Assembly: GCF_017874235.1 (NCBI RefSeq)
Contig: NZ_JAGGLC010000003.1
Span: forward strand, 248,001 to 312,000
Length of the DNA: 64,000 bases
Source of the DNA: Halolamina salifodinae
Lineage (GTDB): Archaea > Halobacteriota > Halobacteria > Halobacteriales > Haloferacaceae
Direction: 5' to 3'
The position numbers and the translations under genes were made by a program. Positions 25,861-33,532 of the stretch are shown piece by piece. Below the pieces are notes generated by a model, which ran no database searches, was not told the DNA's origin, and saw only the letters and a program-made list of their open reading frames with translations. Within the stretch, counting starts at the first letter, position 1. Each line of letters starts with the position of its first letter.

Positions 25861-26264
25861 CGGTCCACCTCGCCCCCGTCAGGGATGACCACTCGCGACA
25901 GGTCCAGATCGACCCATGCCTCGCGCTGCTCGCGAAGCATCTCGCGCCCCGGCTCGCTCAGCTCGTAGCTGTTCGTCCGCTTGTCGATCTCGCCCTTCTC
26001 GATCAGGCCGGCGCCGGCGAGGTCGTCGAGATTGGGGTACAACAGGCCGTGGTTGATCGACTCGTCGTAGCGATCCTCGAGGCGGCTCTTGATCTCGACC
26101 CCAGCCATCCGCGCGCGTTCCGACTCCATCGTGGCGACGACGCGCAGGATGTCGCGCTTGAAGCCGGTCAGGTCGTACCAGGAGACGCTGCTCTCGGGAC
26201 TGTTACTGTTGGTAGACTGTTCGCTGTCGGTACGTTTTTCGCTCTCAGAAACGTTGGTACTCAT
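25857..26264 (-). CDS. PadR-family transcriptional regulator
   Basis: A 135-residue regulator: a Ser/Asn-rich N-terminal tail, then the PadR winged helix (LTGFKRDILRVVATMES; GVEIKSRLEDRYDESINHG; LLYPNLDDLAGAGLIEKG; KRTNSYELSEPGREML). It is the first cistron of an eight-gene operon ending in the integrase, so it is the natural candidate to control excision and its own expression. The AT-rich stretch 26560-26690 upstream holds repeated TTAGTYRAC/GTTGAAC-like words that could be its operators. Confidence 0.82.
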   Translation of the reverse strand: MSTNVSESEKRTDSEQSTNSNSPESSVSWYDLTGFKRDILRVVATMESERARMAGVEIKSRLEDRYDESINHGLLYPNLDDLAGAGLIEKGEIDKRTNSYELSEPGREMLREQREAWVDLDLSRVVIPDGGEVDR

Positions 26265-26287
26265 GGTCTCGTGAAGTCTGGAGATGA

Positions 26288-26558
26288 CCCTCTCCGAGGG
26301 TGATCTGCGGGCGGTTCGAGGCCGTGGTGCTCGCGTCGACGCCTAGAACTCTGCCAGGAGGTGAGGCGTCGTCGCGAGACACACCATTCTGCGGAGCAGA
26401 AGGTGGCGGACCGGTCAGAGCCGGGGTTTCAAGCCCCGGCGCATCTACGTTGTACATGGCTTTCGTGGCCAGATCACGAAGGCCCGCGCGGGCCCGTGTC
26501 ACCAGCACGGGGTCCGCTTCGGTTTTCGAGTAGGGACCCATCGGCGACCGACGGGTCC
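26288..26558. ncRNA. Eight consecutive hairpins; structured-RNA candidate in the 454-base intergenic region
   Basis: The gap 26265-26718 has no convincing gene. Eight stem-loops follow one another: 26288-26300 (5 bp), 26332-26376 (13 bp, one mismatch), 26382-26405 (10 bp, one bulge), 26420-26440 (7 bp, loop TTTCAAG), 26458-26484 (10 bp; the single mismatch is G-U on the plus strand), a 14-base palindrome 26481-26494, 26493-26511 (6 bp) and 26535-26557 (GGACCC/GGGTCC plus an inner TCGG/CCGA). Open frames on both strands look incidental. It is either a plus-strand RNA or the 5' leader of the PadR operon. The rest (26559-26700) is AT-rich promoter-like DNA. Confidence 0.5.
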
Positions 26559-26718
26559 GCGTGAGACCTTCGTTAGTCAACTCATACTGTTCGGCCCACT
26601 TAGTTGTTTGGACTAAACTGTTGAACTGCTCTAAGCCAACTGAAAACAGTAAGGCAATTGTGTTCAGGCAGCTAATTTTCGTGTGAAAATATGTACGGGG
26701 AGCACAGAGATAGGGCAA

Positions 26719-26961
26719 ATGCCGGGTGGACGGGAGGAGACCGTGGACGATAAGCAGATTCTGGAGATCTTCCAAGAGGAGGGCGATCCCGTTCTGTTTA
26801 CTGGTGAAGTCGCCGACAGAATCGGCTTCTCGAACCAAGGTGCACTCCCGAGACTCAAGGATTTGGAGGAAGAAGGACTCCTGAAGTCCAAACGCGGCGG
26901 AAAGGTTCTCGTGTGGTGGCTCTCGGAAGAGGGGCGCGAGTATCTCGAGAGGGAGGCGTGA
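26719..26961 (+). CDS. Winged-helix DNA-binding protein
   Basis: An 80-residue single winged-helix protein (VDDKQILEIFQEEGDPVLFT; VADRIGFSNQGALPRLKDL; a wing at KSKRGGKVLVWWLSEEG), MarR/ArsR-like in outline. ATG 26719 is preferred over a GTG at 26683 because AAAATATG (26686-26693) makes an ideal leaderless TATA box for it. Directly followed by the AN1-finger gene. Likely a local regulator. Confidence 0.75.
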   Translation: MPGGREETVDDKQILEIFQEEGDPVLFTGEVADRIGFSNQGALPRLKDLEEEGLLKSKRGGKVLVWWLSEEGREYLEREA

Positions 26962-27564
26962 ATGGCCTCGTGCTCGGTCTGTGGTGACGACGACCGCTTT
27001 CTCCACACCTGCAACCACTGCGGGAAGAAGCACTGCCCCGATCATCAGCTTCCGGAGAACCACGTCTGCATCCCGAAAAAGTCGGAGCTGAGCGACGCCG
27101 ATGGGTCGTCGGATCGATGGTTCAGCGAGAAGCACGAGCGGAGCAACGTCATGGCTGACGAGAGCCGTGGGGAACGGAAAATAATCGAGGACCCAGATCC
27201 TCACCTCGAGGAGACTGAGACCAAGCGCCCGCTCGACGAGGACGAGATCGACGCCGACACTTCCTCCTCGCCCCACGAGTGGGTCCGCGACGTCCAAGAA
27301 AACCGTGAGGAGCTGAACCGGCGTCTTCAGGAGCGCCACCGAGCGTGGGAAAGCGAGAACTCCAGTACGTCCGACGAAGAGACGTCGTCGTCGCATCCCG
27401 CTTCCCAGCGCGACTACAGCGCGTCGACGCCGCCGTCGCCGATGACGGGCTCCAGCAGCACAGAGTCGAACACCGACACGCCCCAGCGCATCCCGAGCGC
27501 GCTCTGGATCATCGCACTGCTCGTGCTGCTGGTAATCGCGTACGTCGCGATCGGGGCGATTTGA
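26962..27564 (+). CDS. AN1-type zinc-finger protein with C-terminal membrane anchor
   Basis: A 200-residue protein. Residues 3-40 are an AN1-like finger (CSVCGDDD; CNHCGKKHCPDHQLPENHVC). A long acidic, Ser-rich, probably disordered linker follows, and a single C-terminal helix (ALWIIALLVLLVIAYVAIG) ends the chain. It would display a cytoplasmic zinc finger on the membrane as a tail-anchored protein. It shares the finger type with the CAP protein at 30023-30805. It begins immediately after the winged-helix gene. Confidence 0.75.
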   Translation: MASCSVCGDDDRFLHTCNHCGKKHCPDHQLPENHVCIPKKSELSDADGSSDRWFSEKHERSNVMADESRGERKIIEDPDPHLEETETKRPLDEDEIDADTSSSPHEWVRDVQENREELNRRLQERHRAWESENSSTSDEETSSSHPASQRDYSASTPPSPMTGSSSTESNTDTPQRIPSALWIIALLVLLVIAYVAIGAI

Positions 27565-27580
27565 TCGACTCATCTACGGA

Positions 27581-27865
27581 CTACCACTCGAGGCGGACGC
27601 CGATCCGGTCGGCGACAGCTTCGACCCATTCTGCGGGATCGCGGTCGCCGACGACCTCGCCGACGCCGTCGCCGACGACCTCGCCGACGCCGTCGCCGAC
27701 GACCTCGCCGACGCCGTCGTCGACGCGGATCTCGACGACCTCGTCGTCGTAGTTCTCCAGCCGGAGAACCTTCTCGCATCCGGCGCCGTCTCGCATCTTC
27801 ATCTCCACGCGGTTCTCTTCGCTACCCATCTGTTCGACGATCCAGTCGTCTTGGCTCATGGCCAT
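27581..27865 (-). CDS. Small acidic protein with octapeptide repeats
   Basis: A 94-residue protein (MAMSQDDWIVEQMGS...) with a beta-rich front (RVEMKMRDGAGCEKVLRLEN) and three tandem GVGEVVGD-type octapeptides before PAEWVEAVADRIGV. Start 27865 or 27859; a CTATTTGG box (about 27889-27896 on the minus strand) is at leaderless distance. It is divergent from the Cdc6-like gene across a 26-base palindrome. No family recognised. Confidence 0.65.
   Translation of the reverse strand: MAMSQDDWIVEQMGSEENRVEMKMRDGAGCEKVLRLENYDDEVVEIRVDDGVGEVVGDGVGEVVGDGVGEVVGDRDPAEWVEAVADRIGVRLEW
27647..27718. repeat. Three perfect 24-base tandem repeats
   Basis: Three identical in-frame 24-base units inside the gene at 27581-27865, encoding the octapeptide repeat. 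Copy number may vary by replication slippage without changing the frame. Confidence 0.9.
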
Positions 27866-27904
27866 ACGCGACGGTGAGGGGAGTAGGGACCAAATAGCCC
27901 GAAG

Positions 27905-27930
27905 GGGGGGTGTATCGCGATACACCCCCC
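27905..27930. promoter_or_regulatory. 26-base perfect palindrome beside the Cdc6-like gene
   Basis: Half-site GGGGGGTGTATCG and its exact complement, with no spacer, between the divergent promoters of the 27581 and 27971 genes. The TTTATTA box of the Cdc6-like gene is at 27939-27945, just to the right. G-runs flank the core, recalling the G-strings of haloarchaeal origin recognition boxes. It may be an origin element, an autoregulatory operator or both; the role is inferred. Confidence 0.6.
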
Positions 27931-27970
27931 TCCCGCCCTTTATTACCCCACGTCGCATCAGGGGTGGAGT

Positions 27971-29008
27971 ATGTTCAGCAGGAGAGAGGTATTCACCGAG
28001 AGCTTCCTGCCGAGAGACCTCCCCGGGCGGGAGATGCAACTTGACGACCTTTCTGGCGTTCTGGAGCCAGCGACTGGAGGAGAGCCAGCCCAGTCGTGCT
28101 GGGTTATCGGACCGAGCGGCTCGGGCAAGACTTCGACCTCGCGCTTCCTCCTCGAGGAACTCCACGTCGATTTCGGCGTCCCGTGGGTCCGCGTTGAGTG
28201 TGTCGGCGCCTCGCGTTGGGAGCTGCTCCGCGACATCGCCGCGGAGCACCCGAAGGTAGCCCAGCACAACGGAATGGGGACGGCGCAACTGCTGACCAAG
28301 CTCGATGACGCCGACTCGGATCCATTTCTGATCGTGCTGGACGAGTTCGACGGCCTCGAGGTGCCGGAGGTCCTGATCGATCTCGACAGAATCGACAACG
28401 TCTCGATGATCTGCATCGGCCACGACGAAGCCGAGGCCATCGCGAGCGTTCCGAACTCCGTGGATGACCTCCGAAACGGTCCGACGGTCAGGTTCGAGCC
28501 CTACACGACAAAGGCCATGGTGAAGATCCTCCAAGCCCGGGCCGACACCGGACTTCAACCGGGGGTCGTCGACGACGATCAACTGGAGCGAATCGCCGAC
28601 GAGGTCGCAGGATCGGCGCGCTACGGAGTCCAGTCGCTCCGTAGCGCCGTCGAACTCGGCGAGGAGCGTGGCCATACGTCGGTCACTGACGAGGACGTGG
28701 CGGACTCCTTCGAGCACGCGAAGGCGCGCATCCGTGAGCAGCTACTCGCGAGCCTCTCCCGACAGTATCACGTCGTCTACCGGGTGATCAGGGAGGCCGG
28801 CGAGGACGGGATCCGCCCGGCCGATCTCTTGGAGCGCTATCGAGAACAGTCAGACGATCCTCGAGGGCGACAGGCGGTAATGAAGTACAGGAAGAAGCTC
28901 AAGCGCTACGGCCTGATCGACTGCGAGGGCGACGGATCCTCCCGGTGGCACCGCTGGTGGGCCGTTGACGATACGCTGAAGGCGCCGCTTCGGGAGCCGG
29001 TTCTCTGA
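27971..29008 (+). CDS. cdc6: Orc1/Cdc6-type replication initiator (AAA+)
   Basis: A 345-residue Orc1/Cdc6-like ATPase. It has FLPRDLPGREMQLDDL at the N-terminus, Walker A GPSGSGKTSTSRF (about residue 46), Walker B FLIVLDEFDGLEVP (about 118), an arginine-rich AAA+ lid (SARYGVQSLRSAVELGEERG) and a C-terminal winged helix (HVVYRVIREAGEDGIRPADL; YRKKLKRYGLIDCEG). It is shorter than chromosomal Cdc6 proteins, as usual for plasmid or viral copies. It probably starts replication of the excised element, possibly at the adjacent palindrome. A TTTATTA box supports the leaderless start. Confidence 0.88.
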   Translation: MFSRREVFTESFLPRDLPGREMQLDDLSGVLEPATGGEPAQSCWVIGPSGSGKTSTSRFLLEELHVDFGVPWVRVECVGASRWELLRDIAAEHPKVAQHNGMGTAQLLTKLDDADSDPFLIVLDEFDGLEVPEVLIDLDRIDNVSMICIGHDEAEAIASVPNSVDDLRNGPTVRFEPYTTKAMVKILQARADTGLQPGVVDDDQLERIADEVAGSARYGVQSLRSAVELGEERGHTSVTDEDVADSFEHAKARIREQLLASLSRQYHVVYRVIREAGEDGIRPADLLERYREQSDDPRGRQAVMKYRKKLKRYGLIDCEGDGSSRWHRWWAVDDTLKAPLREPVL

Positions 29009-29073
29009 TTGCTACTTTGTCCCGGCGAAATAACTATACTCTCACCGACACCGTAAGATAGCAGACAAACACC

Positions 29074-29496
29074 ATGATCATATTCGGCCGCAAGGTTCGC
29101 GACAAGGACTACGGCGAAGCGTACCCGATACACTGCCCGAACTGCGACAACGACGTCTACTACCACGCGTTCAAGTGGCGGTCGTGGTTCCACATATTCT
29201 GGATTCCGCTGATCCCGTGGACGGCGAATCGCGAGGTCGTCTGTCCGATCTGTAATGCTGGATTCGAGGTCTCCAAGAGCGCCTTCAAAGAAGCGAAGGA
29301 ACTCGTGGATCCCACGGAGTCCTACCGCCGCGGAAATTTGTCCGATAAAGAGTATGCGTACGACGTTCGCGAATTCGAGAAGGAGGCCCCGTTCATCAAT
29401 CAACCGTTGAATCCTGAGAACTTCGAAGGATCTGCCGAAGTAGATCTGCCGGAAGACGAACTTGACGATACGGAACTCGAAGAACCTGAAGACTAG
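29074..29496 (+). CDS. Zinc-ribbon protein with hydrophobic patch
   Basis: A 140-residue protein with a zinc ribbon (HCPNCDNDVYYH ... VVCPICNAGF) whose two knuckles enclose a Trp/Phe-rich stretch (WRSWFHIFWIPLIPWTA), probably membrane-associated. An acidic tail follows. This layout resembles the zinc-ribbon family with a buried membrane hairpin found in bacteria and archaea. An AT-rich promoter (29027-29037) lies upstream. Function unknown. Confidence 0.7.
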   Translation: MIIFGRKVRDKDYGEAYPIHCPNCDNDVYYHAFKWRSWFHIFWIPLIPWTANREVVCPICNAGFEVSKSAFKEAKELVDPTESYRRGNLSDKEYAYDVREFEKEAPFINQPLNPENFEGSAEVDLPEDELDDTELEEPED

Positions 29497-29542
29497 TTCG
29501 GCGTCCCGCCTGATGGTAGAAGCCCTCAGCAGGGTTGTGTGA

Positions 29543-29953
29543 CTACAGTTCCTGCTTCATCTGTTCGGCATCGTCGTCGGTGAACTCACGAGGCGGGAGG
29601 TTCCGACCACGAACCGCTGGAGGTAGTCGCTCGAAGTCGCTCGGACTGATCGGTGGGTCTGTACCGGGATCGTGGGTCCTGAAACGACGTATCTTGATCT
29701 CCGGATCACCGTGTTCCAAACGTTCGTCGGATCTGATTTCCTCCAGAGGAATGTCCTCAAACTCAACGTGCTCCCCGGTTCGGTTTGCGAGGAGCTTCGC
29801 CTTCTCCCCGTCAGGAGAGACGAGGAAGAGGAATGGACACTCGTCAAGCGGACGATCGCCACCGCCGGTGTCGATTGCCCACATCTCCAAGTGCTCCTTG
29901 CTGGTCTGGGGCAGACGCGGTCGAAGTGATCGAAGGGTATCGAAGACTCCCAT
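29543..29953 (-). CDS. Hypothetical protein
   Basis: A 136-residue acidic soluble protein (MGVFDTLRSLRPRLPQT; CPFLFLVSPDGEKAKLLANR; EIKIRRFRTHDPGTDPP). No domain recognised. Convergent with the zinc-ribbon gene. A TTTACG-like box near 29980 fits a leaderless start. Confidence 0.6.
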   Translation of the reverse strand: MGVFDTLRSLRPRLPQTSKEHLEMWAIDTGGGDRPLDECPFLFLVSPDGEKAKLLANRTGEHVEFEDIPLEEIRSDERLEHGDPEIKIRRFRTHDPGTDPPISPSDFERLPPAVRGRNLPPREFTDDDAEQMKQEL

Positions 29954-30022
29954 GCCGGGTCGATAGAACCGAGAACGTAAACCACTATCTACGGACTGGC
30001 CCCTTACTGGTAGCAGGAGCCC

Positions 30023-30805
30023 TCAGCAGAAGTTCTGGGTGACGTAGACTGCGGTGTTACCGTTCTGCTCGGTGATGTTGATCCCGATCCCTTGCGCCCG
30101 CCAGACGTCGTCGACGAGGTTCTCCCGGTGCTCCGGGGAGTTGATCAACTGTTGGGCGATGCCCTCCGCTAGCTCCTCGGGAGTGCTGTAGTAGTCGCCG
30201 TTCGTGAGTTCTTCCTGGTACCACGTCTGGGCGACGTTCTCGCCGCTGGTCCGATACCGGCCATCGCCCTCCGGGACGCGACAATCGTAGCCGAACCGCT
30301 CGTACCGATCCTCCACGGTCTCACCGCTGGGAGAGGTGTGGTAGATGTCCCCATCTTCGGCCATCTGCGCCGAGTGGTAGTCGGCGATCTCGGCTAGATC
30401 GTCATCGTACTCGAGCCTGCCGACGCTCTGGTTAGCTCGGTAGTCGTTGATCTCCTCGTGGAGTAGCTGCTCGACGTTCTCCTCGTCGAGTTCATCGTCG
30501 CCACCGAAGCTGAGGTCCATCGAGGGGACCGTCCCGGGGTTGGCGGCGACGAATCCGACAGCGCCGGCGACGAGCACGGCAACGATGACGACGCTGAGCA
30601 GCTTCCTCCACACCGAACCCTGCGACGACGACTCGGCTGCGCCGGATCGATCCGGGAACCATGCGCCACCGTCGTTTCCGCGGCGGAGCCCTGGACAGTT
30701 GTGGTTCTCAGGAAGCCGGTGGTCGGGACAGAACGTCCCTCCGCAGCGCTCACACTCGTACGGGAACCGGTCGTCTCCCTTGCAACCCGCCGCGGTGCAC
30801 GACAT
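30023..30805 (-). CDS. Membrane-anchored CAP/SCP-domain protein with AN1-like finger
   Basis: A 260-residue protein. Residues 3-38 form an AN1-like zinc finger (CKGDDRFPYECERCGGTFC; PDHRLPENHNC). One membrane helix lies near residues 68-90 (LLSVVIVAVLVAGAVGFVAA). The CAP/SCP domain fills 110-260: LLHEEINDYRANQS, ADYHSAQMAEDGDIYH, SGENVAQTWY and SPEHRENLVDDVWRAQGIGI. The topology puts a zinc finger inside the cell and a CAP domain outside. CAP domains bind lipids or act as adhesins or proteases in different lineages; the role here is unknown. Confidence 0.85.
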   Translation of the reverse strand: MSCTAAGCKGDDRFPYECERCGGTFCPDHRLPENHNCPGLRRGNDGGAWFPDRSGAAESSSQGSVWRKLLSVVIVAVLVAGAVGFVAANPGTVPSMDLSFGGDDELDEENVEQLLHEEINDYRANQSVGRLEYDDDLAEIADYHSAQMAEDGDIYHTSPSGETVEDRYERFGYDCRVPEGDGRYRTSGENVAQTWYQEELTNGDYYSTPEELAEGIAQQLINSPEHRENLVDDVWRAQGIGINITEQNGNTAVYVTQNFC

Positions 30806-30930
30806 CGTCTACGGAACACTCGCGCGTTGTCTTAATGATTGGCCACCCATCAGATGCCGCAGGTCTGCCGGAATCCACGAGATAAGCTTAATCGTGGGGG
30901 TGTTTGGAGAAAGCGGCCAGATAGACGCTC

Positions 30931-31518
30931 ATGACGCGGTATAACGTCATGCCCACGGGACCACAGGAAGCGTACGACTGGAAGGTGGAGGCGAACGGCC
31001 GAAAGACCAGCTCCCACCGAACCCAGGAGAACGCGGTCGCGGCCGCTCGCGAACGTGCGCGGCCGGGCGACGAGGTGAAGGTGCACGTTCGCGAGCGGCC
31101 AAGTGCGGAAGTCGTTCACGGTGAGAGCATGAACGTCGACGTTCGCCTTTCGCCGACTGGTCGCGAGGTCGTCGATGACGTCGGGAGTGAACGCGCACGG
31201 GAACACGGAGAGAGGTACTACCAGGTGAGGGAGGCTATCGAGAACGTCCTCGAGGTCCGAACCCGTCGCAAGCGCGTAAAGCACGTCGTCAAGACGTCCC
31301 CGAGAGGCAGAGTGGGAACCGTCGAAGCCTTACTCGGGCCCTCCCGACGAGGATCGGAGCTATCCGGGGGGAGTCTGCCGGGTAGCCTGTCCACCGAGAA
31401 GGTTCCGGTCGGCGACGTGACTTCGGAAACGACCCTCGATGTCGGCCTCGAAGAACTCTGCGACGAGTTGCTCGAGGCCGTTCTCGACGAACTGGACACG
31501 GAGGACGGAAGCGCGTAA
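30931..31518 (+). CDS. DUF2188-like protein with unknown C-terminal domain
   Basis: A 195-residue protein. The first 60 residues (YNVMPTGPQEAYDWKVEANG, then HRTQENAVAAARERARPGDE and VKVHVRERP) follow the small DUF2188 fold common on haloarchaeal and bacterial mobile DNA. The C-terminal part is basic, then acidic (VRTRRKRVKHVVKTSPRGR; LEELCDELLEAVLDELDTED). GATAAGCTTAATCG (30882-30895) is the promoter-like stretch upstream. Function unknown. Confidence 0.7.
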   Translation: MTRYNVMPTGPQEAYDWKVEANGRKTSSHRTQENAVAAARERARPGDEVKVHVRERPSAEVVHGESMNVDVRLSPTGREVVDDVGSERAREHGERYYQVREAIENVLEVRTRRKRVKHVVKTSPRGRVGTVEALLGPSRRGSELSGGSLPGSLSTEKVPVGDVTSETTLDVGLEELCDELLEAVLDELDTEDGSA

Positions 31519-31520
31519 TC

Positions 31521-31670
31521 ATGTGCCACTGTAGCCCTGCGCCTCCAAACTGCCCCGAGAACATGGTCTACAACGCGATGTGCCTGCCCGGGGGCGAGAT
31601 GGCGGCACTCGGTGTCGGGCTGCTGGTCACCGCCATCCTGATCTCCATCATCTATGTCCGGAACGAGTGA
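31521..31670 (+). CDS. Small cysteine-rich single-TM protein (49 aa)
   Basis: A 49-residue peptide with a cysteine-rich front (MCHCSPAPPNCPEN; NAMCLPGG) and one membrane helix (AALGVGLLVTAILISIIYV). It starts two bases after the preceding stop and overlaps the next gene by 17 bases, so it is clearly within the operon. The four cysteines could bind metal or form disulfides outside the membrane. No family recognised. Confidence 0.6.
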   Translation: MCHCSPAPPNCPENMVYNAMCLPGGEMAALGVGLLVTAILISIIYVRNE

Positions 31671-32040
31671 CGATCTCGATCCCGAGACGGACAGTCGAGA
31701 GCTCATCGCCGACTGGTCGGAGGCGATCGTCGAACGACTCGGACCCGAAGGCTACCTGCTCACGACCCTACTCAGCGGGGTGGCCTCGTTCTCCGAGTTC
31801 TCGAACGGCGCCGCGCTGATGGGGGCGTTGTGGCTGTCTCTGGCTCTTCTCCAAGCCATCGCGTTCGTCCGGGTCCTCGGTACCTTCGAGCACGGGCTCA
31901 AGCGAGGGATCCTCTGCGACCGGTTCGCGTGGCACGATGGAGAGCTACGAGAGTTCGACAACAGCGAGATCGCGGTCCTCCAGTGCAAGCGGTGCGGGAA
32001 GTTCCACCGCGTCCTCGTCCGCCAGAAGTACGACGTCTAG
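31654..32040 (+). CDS. Two-TM membrane protein with C-terminal CxxC
   Basis: A 128-residue protein: acidic N-terminus, two hydrophobic helices (FSNGAALMGALWLSLALLQA and a weaker one before it) and a cytoplasmic-looking tail with a CKRC pair (VLQCKRCGKFHRVLV). It is the last gene of the operon starting at 30931 and is convergent with the serine recombinase. Unknown function. Confidence 0.65.
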   Translation: MSGTSDDLDPETDSRELIADWSEAIVERLGPEGYLLTTLLSGVASFSEFSNGAALMGALWLSLALLQAIAFVRVLGTFEHGLKRGILCDRFAWHDGELREFDNSEIAVLQCKRCGKFHRVLVRQKYDV

Positions 32041-32042
32041 CC

Positions 32043-32954
32043 TCAGCCCTCGCACGCGATGATGTGGGCCTCCCACTCCTCCCGTGACGCGAACGACTCT
32101 CGCTCGCAGTTCGGACATCCGTTCTCGGGTTCCTCCTCGTCGGCGCCCGGCCGGCCCATGTTGCCCTGGAGCAGTGCTTCGAGCTGATCGACACGCGCCT
32201 CGAGGTCGCCGGCGTCGTCGACGTCCGGATCCGAAAGCGGCCGAACCTCATCGAGCGCCTCGTCGACGCGGTCGTCGTCGGCCTCCCCGTAGAAGTAGAG
32301 ATCACGTCGATCGTCGCGAAGGTGCCGGAGTGTGGAGTTCGCGATCCCCGTATCGTCGGAGACCTCGGAGATGGGCTCACCGCTTCCGATTCGCTCTAGC
32401 GCACGACGTGTGGCTAAGAACTCCGCGGGTTCGACCCGGAGGACGCCGTTGTCGTCAACTCGGAAGCCCTTCGGGGGCCTCCCGGTCCACTTCCCTGCAT
32501 CCTGCGCTGCTCGGATGCCGGAGTTGATCCGGCGGAGCTTCTGCTTGTGCTCGACCCGGGCGAGGTCTCCCATCAGCCCGGCGATCATCTGCTTCACCGC
32601 GTTCGTGACGGGCGAGTCGTCGAGATTGACCTCGAGACCGACCTCCAGATCTTTGACCGAGGTGTCGTTCGCGAGTGAGTGCTCCAAGAGTTCGTGGATA
32701 GCACCGGCGCCGAGGCGGGAGACCCGAGATAGCTCGTGTACGACGACCAGGTCTAGGTCGCCGGCGTCGATGTCGTTCCAGAGGCGTTCGTACTCTTCGC
32801 CACGTCCCTCATCGACGCCGGAGATCACGTCGGGGTACAGCCGAATGTCCGGATCGTCGAATTCGTTGGTCGCGTACTCGCGGGCTTCGTTGATCTGCCG
32901 TTCGACGTCCTGCTCCTCGGTCGAGACGCGAGCGTAGAGCCCAACTTGTGCCAT
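32043..32954 (-). CDS. Serine recombinase (resolvase/invertase family)
   Basis: A 303-residue small serine recombinase. The catalytic serine is in GLYARVSTEEQDVERQI, and the arginine-rich active site in VVVHELSRVSRLGAGAIHEL; an extended helix and Hin-like helix-turn-helix follow (GEPISEVSDDTGIANSTLRHL). The C-terminus adds a C2H2-type finger (CPNCERESFASREEWEAHI). It could resolve multimers, invert DNA or assist excision. TATA-like ATAAAGG (about 32974-32982) supports the start. No invertible segment was spotted beside it. Confidence 0.88.
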   Translation of the reverse strand: MAQVGLYARVSTEEQDVERQINEAREYATNEFDDPDIRLYPDVISGVDEGRGEEYERLWNDIDAGDLDLVVVHELSRVSRLGAGAIHELLEHSLANDTSVKDLEVGLEVNLDDSPVTNAVKQMIAGLMGDLARVEHKQKLRRINSGIRAAQDAGKWTGRPPKGFRVDDNGVLRVEPAEFLATRRALERIGSGEPISEVSDDTGIANSTLRHLRDDRRDLYFYGEADDDRVDEALDEVRPLSDPDVDDAGDLEARVDQLEALLQGNMGRPGADEEEPENGCPNCERESFASREEWEAHIIACEG

Positions 32955-33094
32955 AGTTCTTGCGCGGCGGTGGCAACGGATAAAGGAGGGCGCTTAATGT
33001 GGTCCCCCAATAACGACTACCTTCTTGCGGTCGAGAACGCCGAGATAAGGTTATTCTCCGCGGTTTATGGAATCCCGAAGAGAACGGTCTGAGT

Positions 33095-33532
33095 GTGGTT
33101 ACAGCCACACCGGGTGATCTCGCGATGCAGGAAACTGTCTCAGGCCTCAGTCCAGCCGGCTACGTGCTCCTGGCCATCTTCGGCCTCGCGCTGGGGTGGT
33201 CGTTCGCACGTCTCGCCGCTGGAGCCGACGAACCTCGAGAGTTCTTCGCGCCGCCGACGGTGGTCGACCGCCTCGCCGTCAGCCTCGGCGACCGGTTCGG
33301 CACGCGGATCCTCGGCGAGGAGCCGACCGACGACGACTTCGAGCGCGTCGTCAAGAACGGCCTCGCCGCGGCAGGGTTCGCCGGCGCGCTGGGACTGCTG
33401 GCCCTGATGGCGGCACCCGCGCACAAGCTGCTCGCTGCCGCGGCGTGCATCGTCGTCGTGCTCCTGGAGCTCGGTGAGGTGCTCGTCGCCTACGGCGTGT
33501 CGGACAAACCGATCCTGTTCACAGAACCATGA
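33095..33532 (+). CDS. Multi-pass membrane protein
   Basis: A 145-residue protein with about three hydrophobic helices (YVLLAIFGLALGWSFARLAA; AAAGFAGALGLLALMAA; LLAAAACIVVVLLELGEVLV) and an acidic loop. The GTG start at 33095 is preferred because TTTATGG (33064-33070) sits at leaderless distance; ATG 33125 is the alternative. It overlaps the next gene by ATGA. No family recognised. Confidence 0.6.
   Translation: MVTATPGDLAMQETVSGLSPAGYVLLAIFGLALGWSFARLAAGADEPREFFAPPTVVDRLAVSLGDRFGTRILGEEPTDDDFERVVKNGLAAAGFAGALGLLALMAAPAHKLLAAAACIVVVLLELGEVLVAYGVSDKPILFTEP

Noticed and set aside
26410..26450. tRNA T-arm (GCCGGGG-TTTCAAG-CCCCGGC)
   Set aside because: The loop does not match TTCRANY exactly and no acceptor, D- or anticodon arm fits around it.
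26245..27573. Long minus-strand frame of 442 codons
   Set aside because: It is antisense to the winged-helix and AN1 genes, which have better codon use and promoters; its 3' part coincides with the hairpin block.
27866..28717. Minus-strand extension of the octapeptide-repeat gene to 378 codons
   Set aside because: It lies antisense to the Cdc6-like gene; the 94-aa version has its own promoter box and start.
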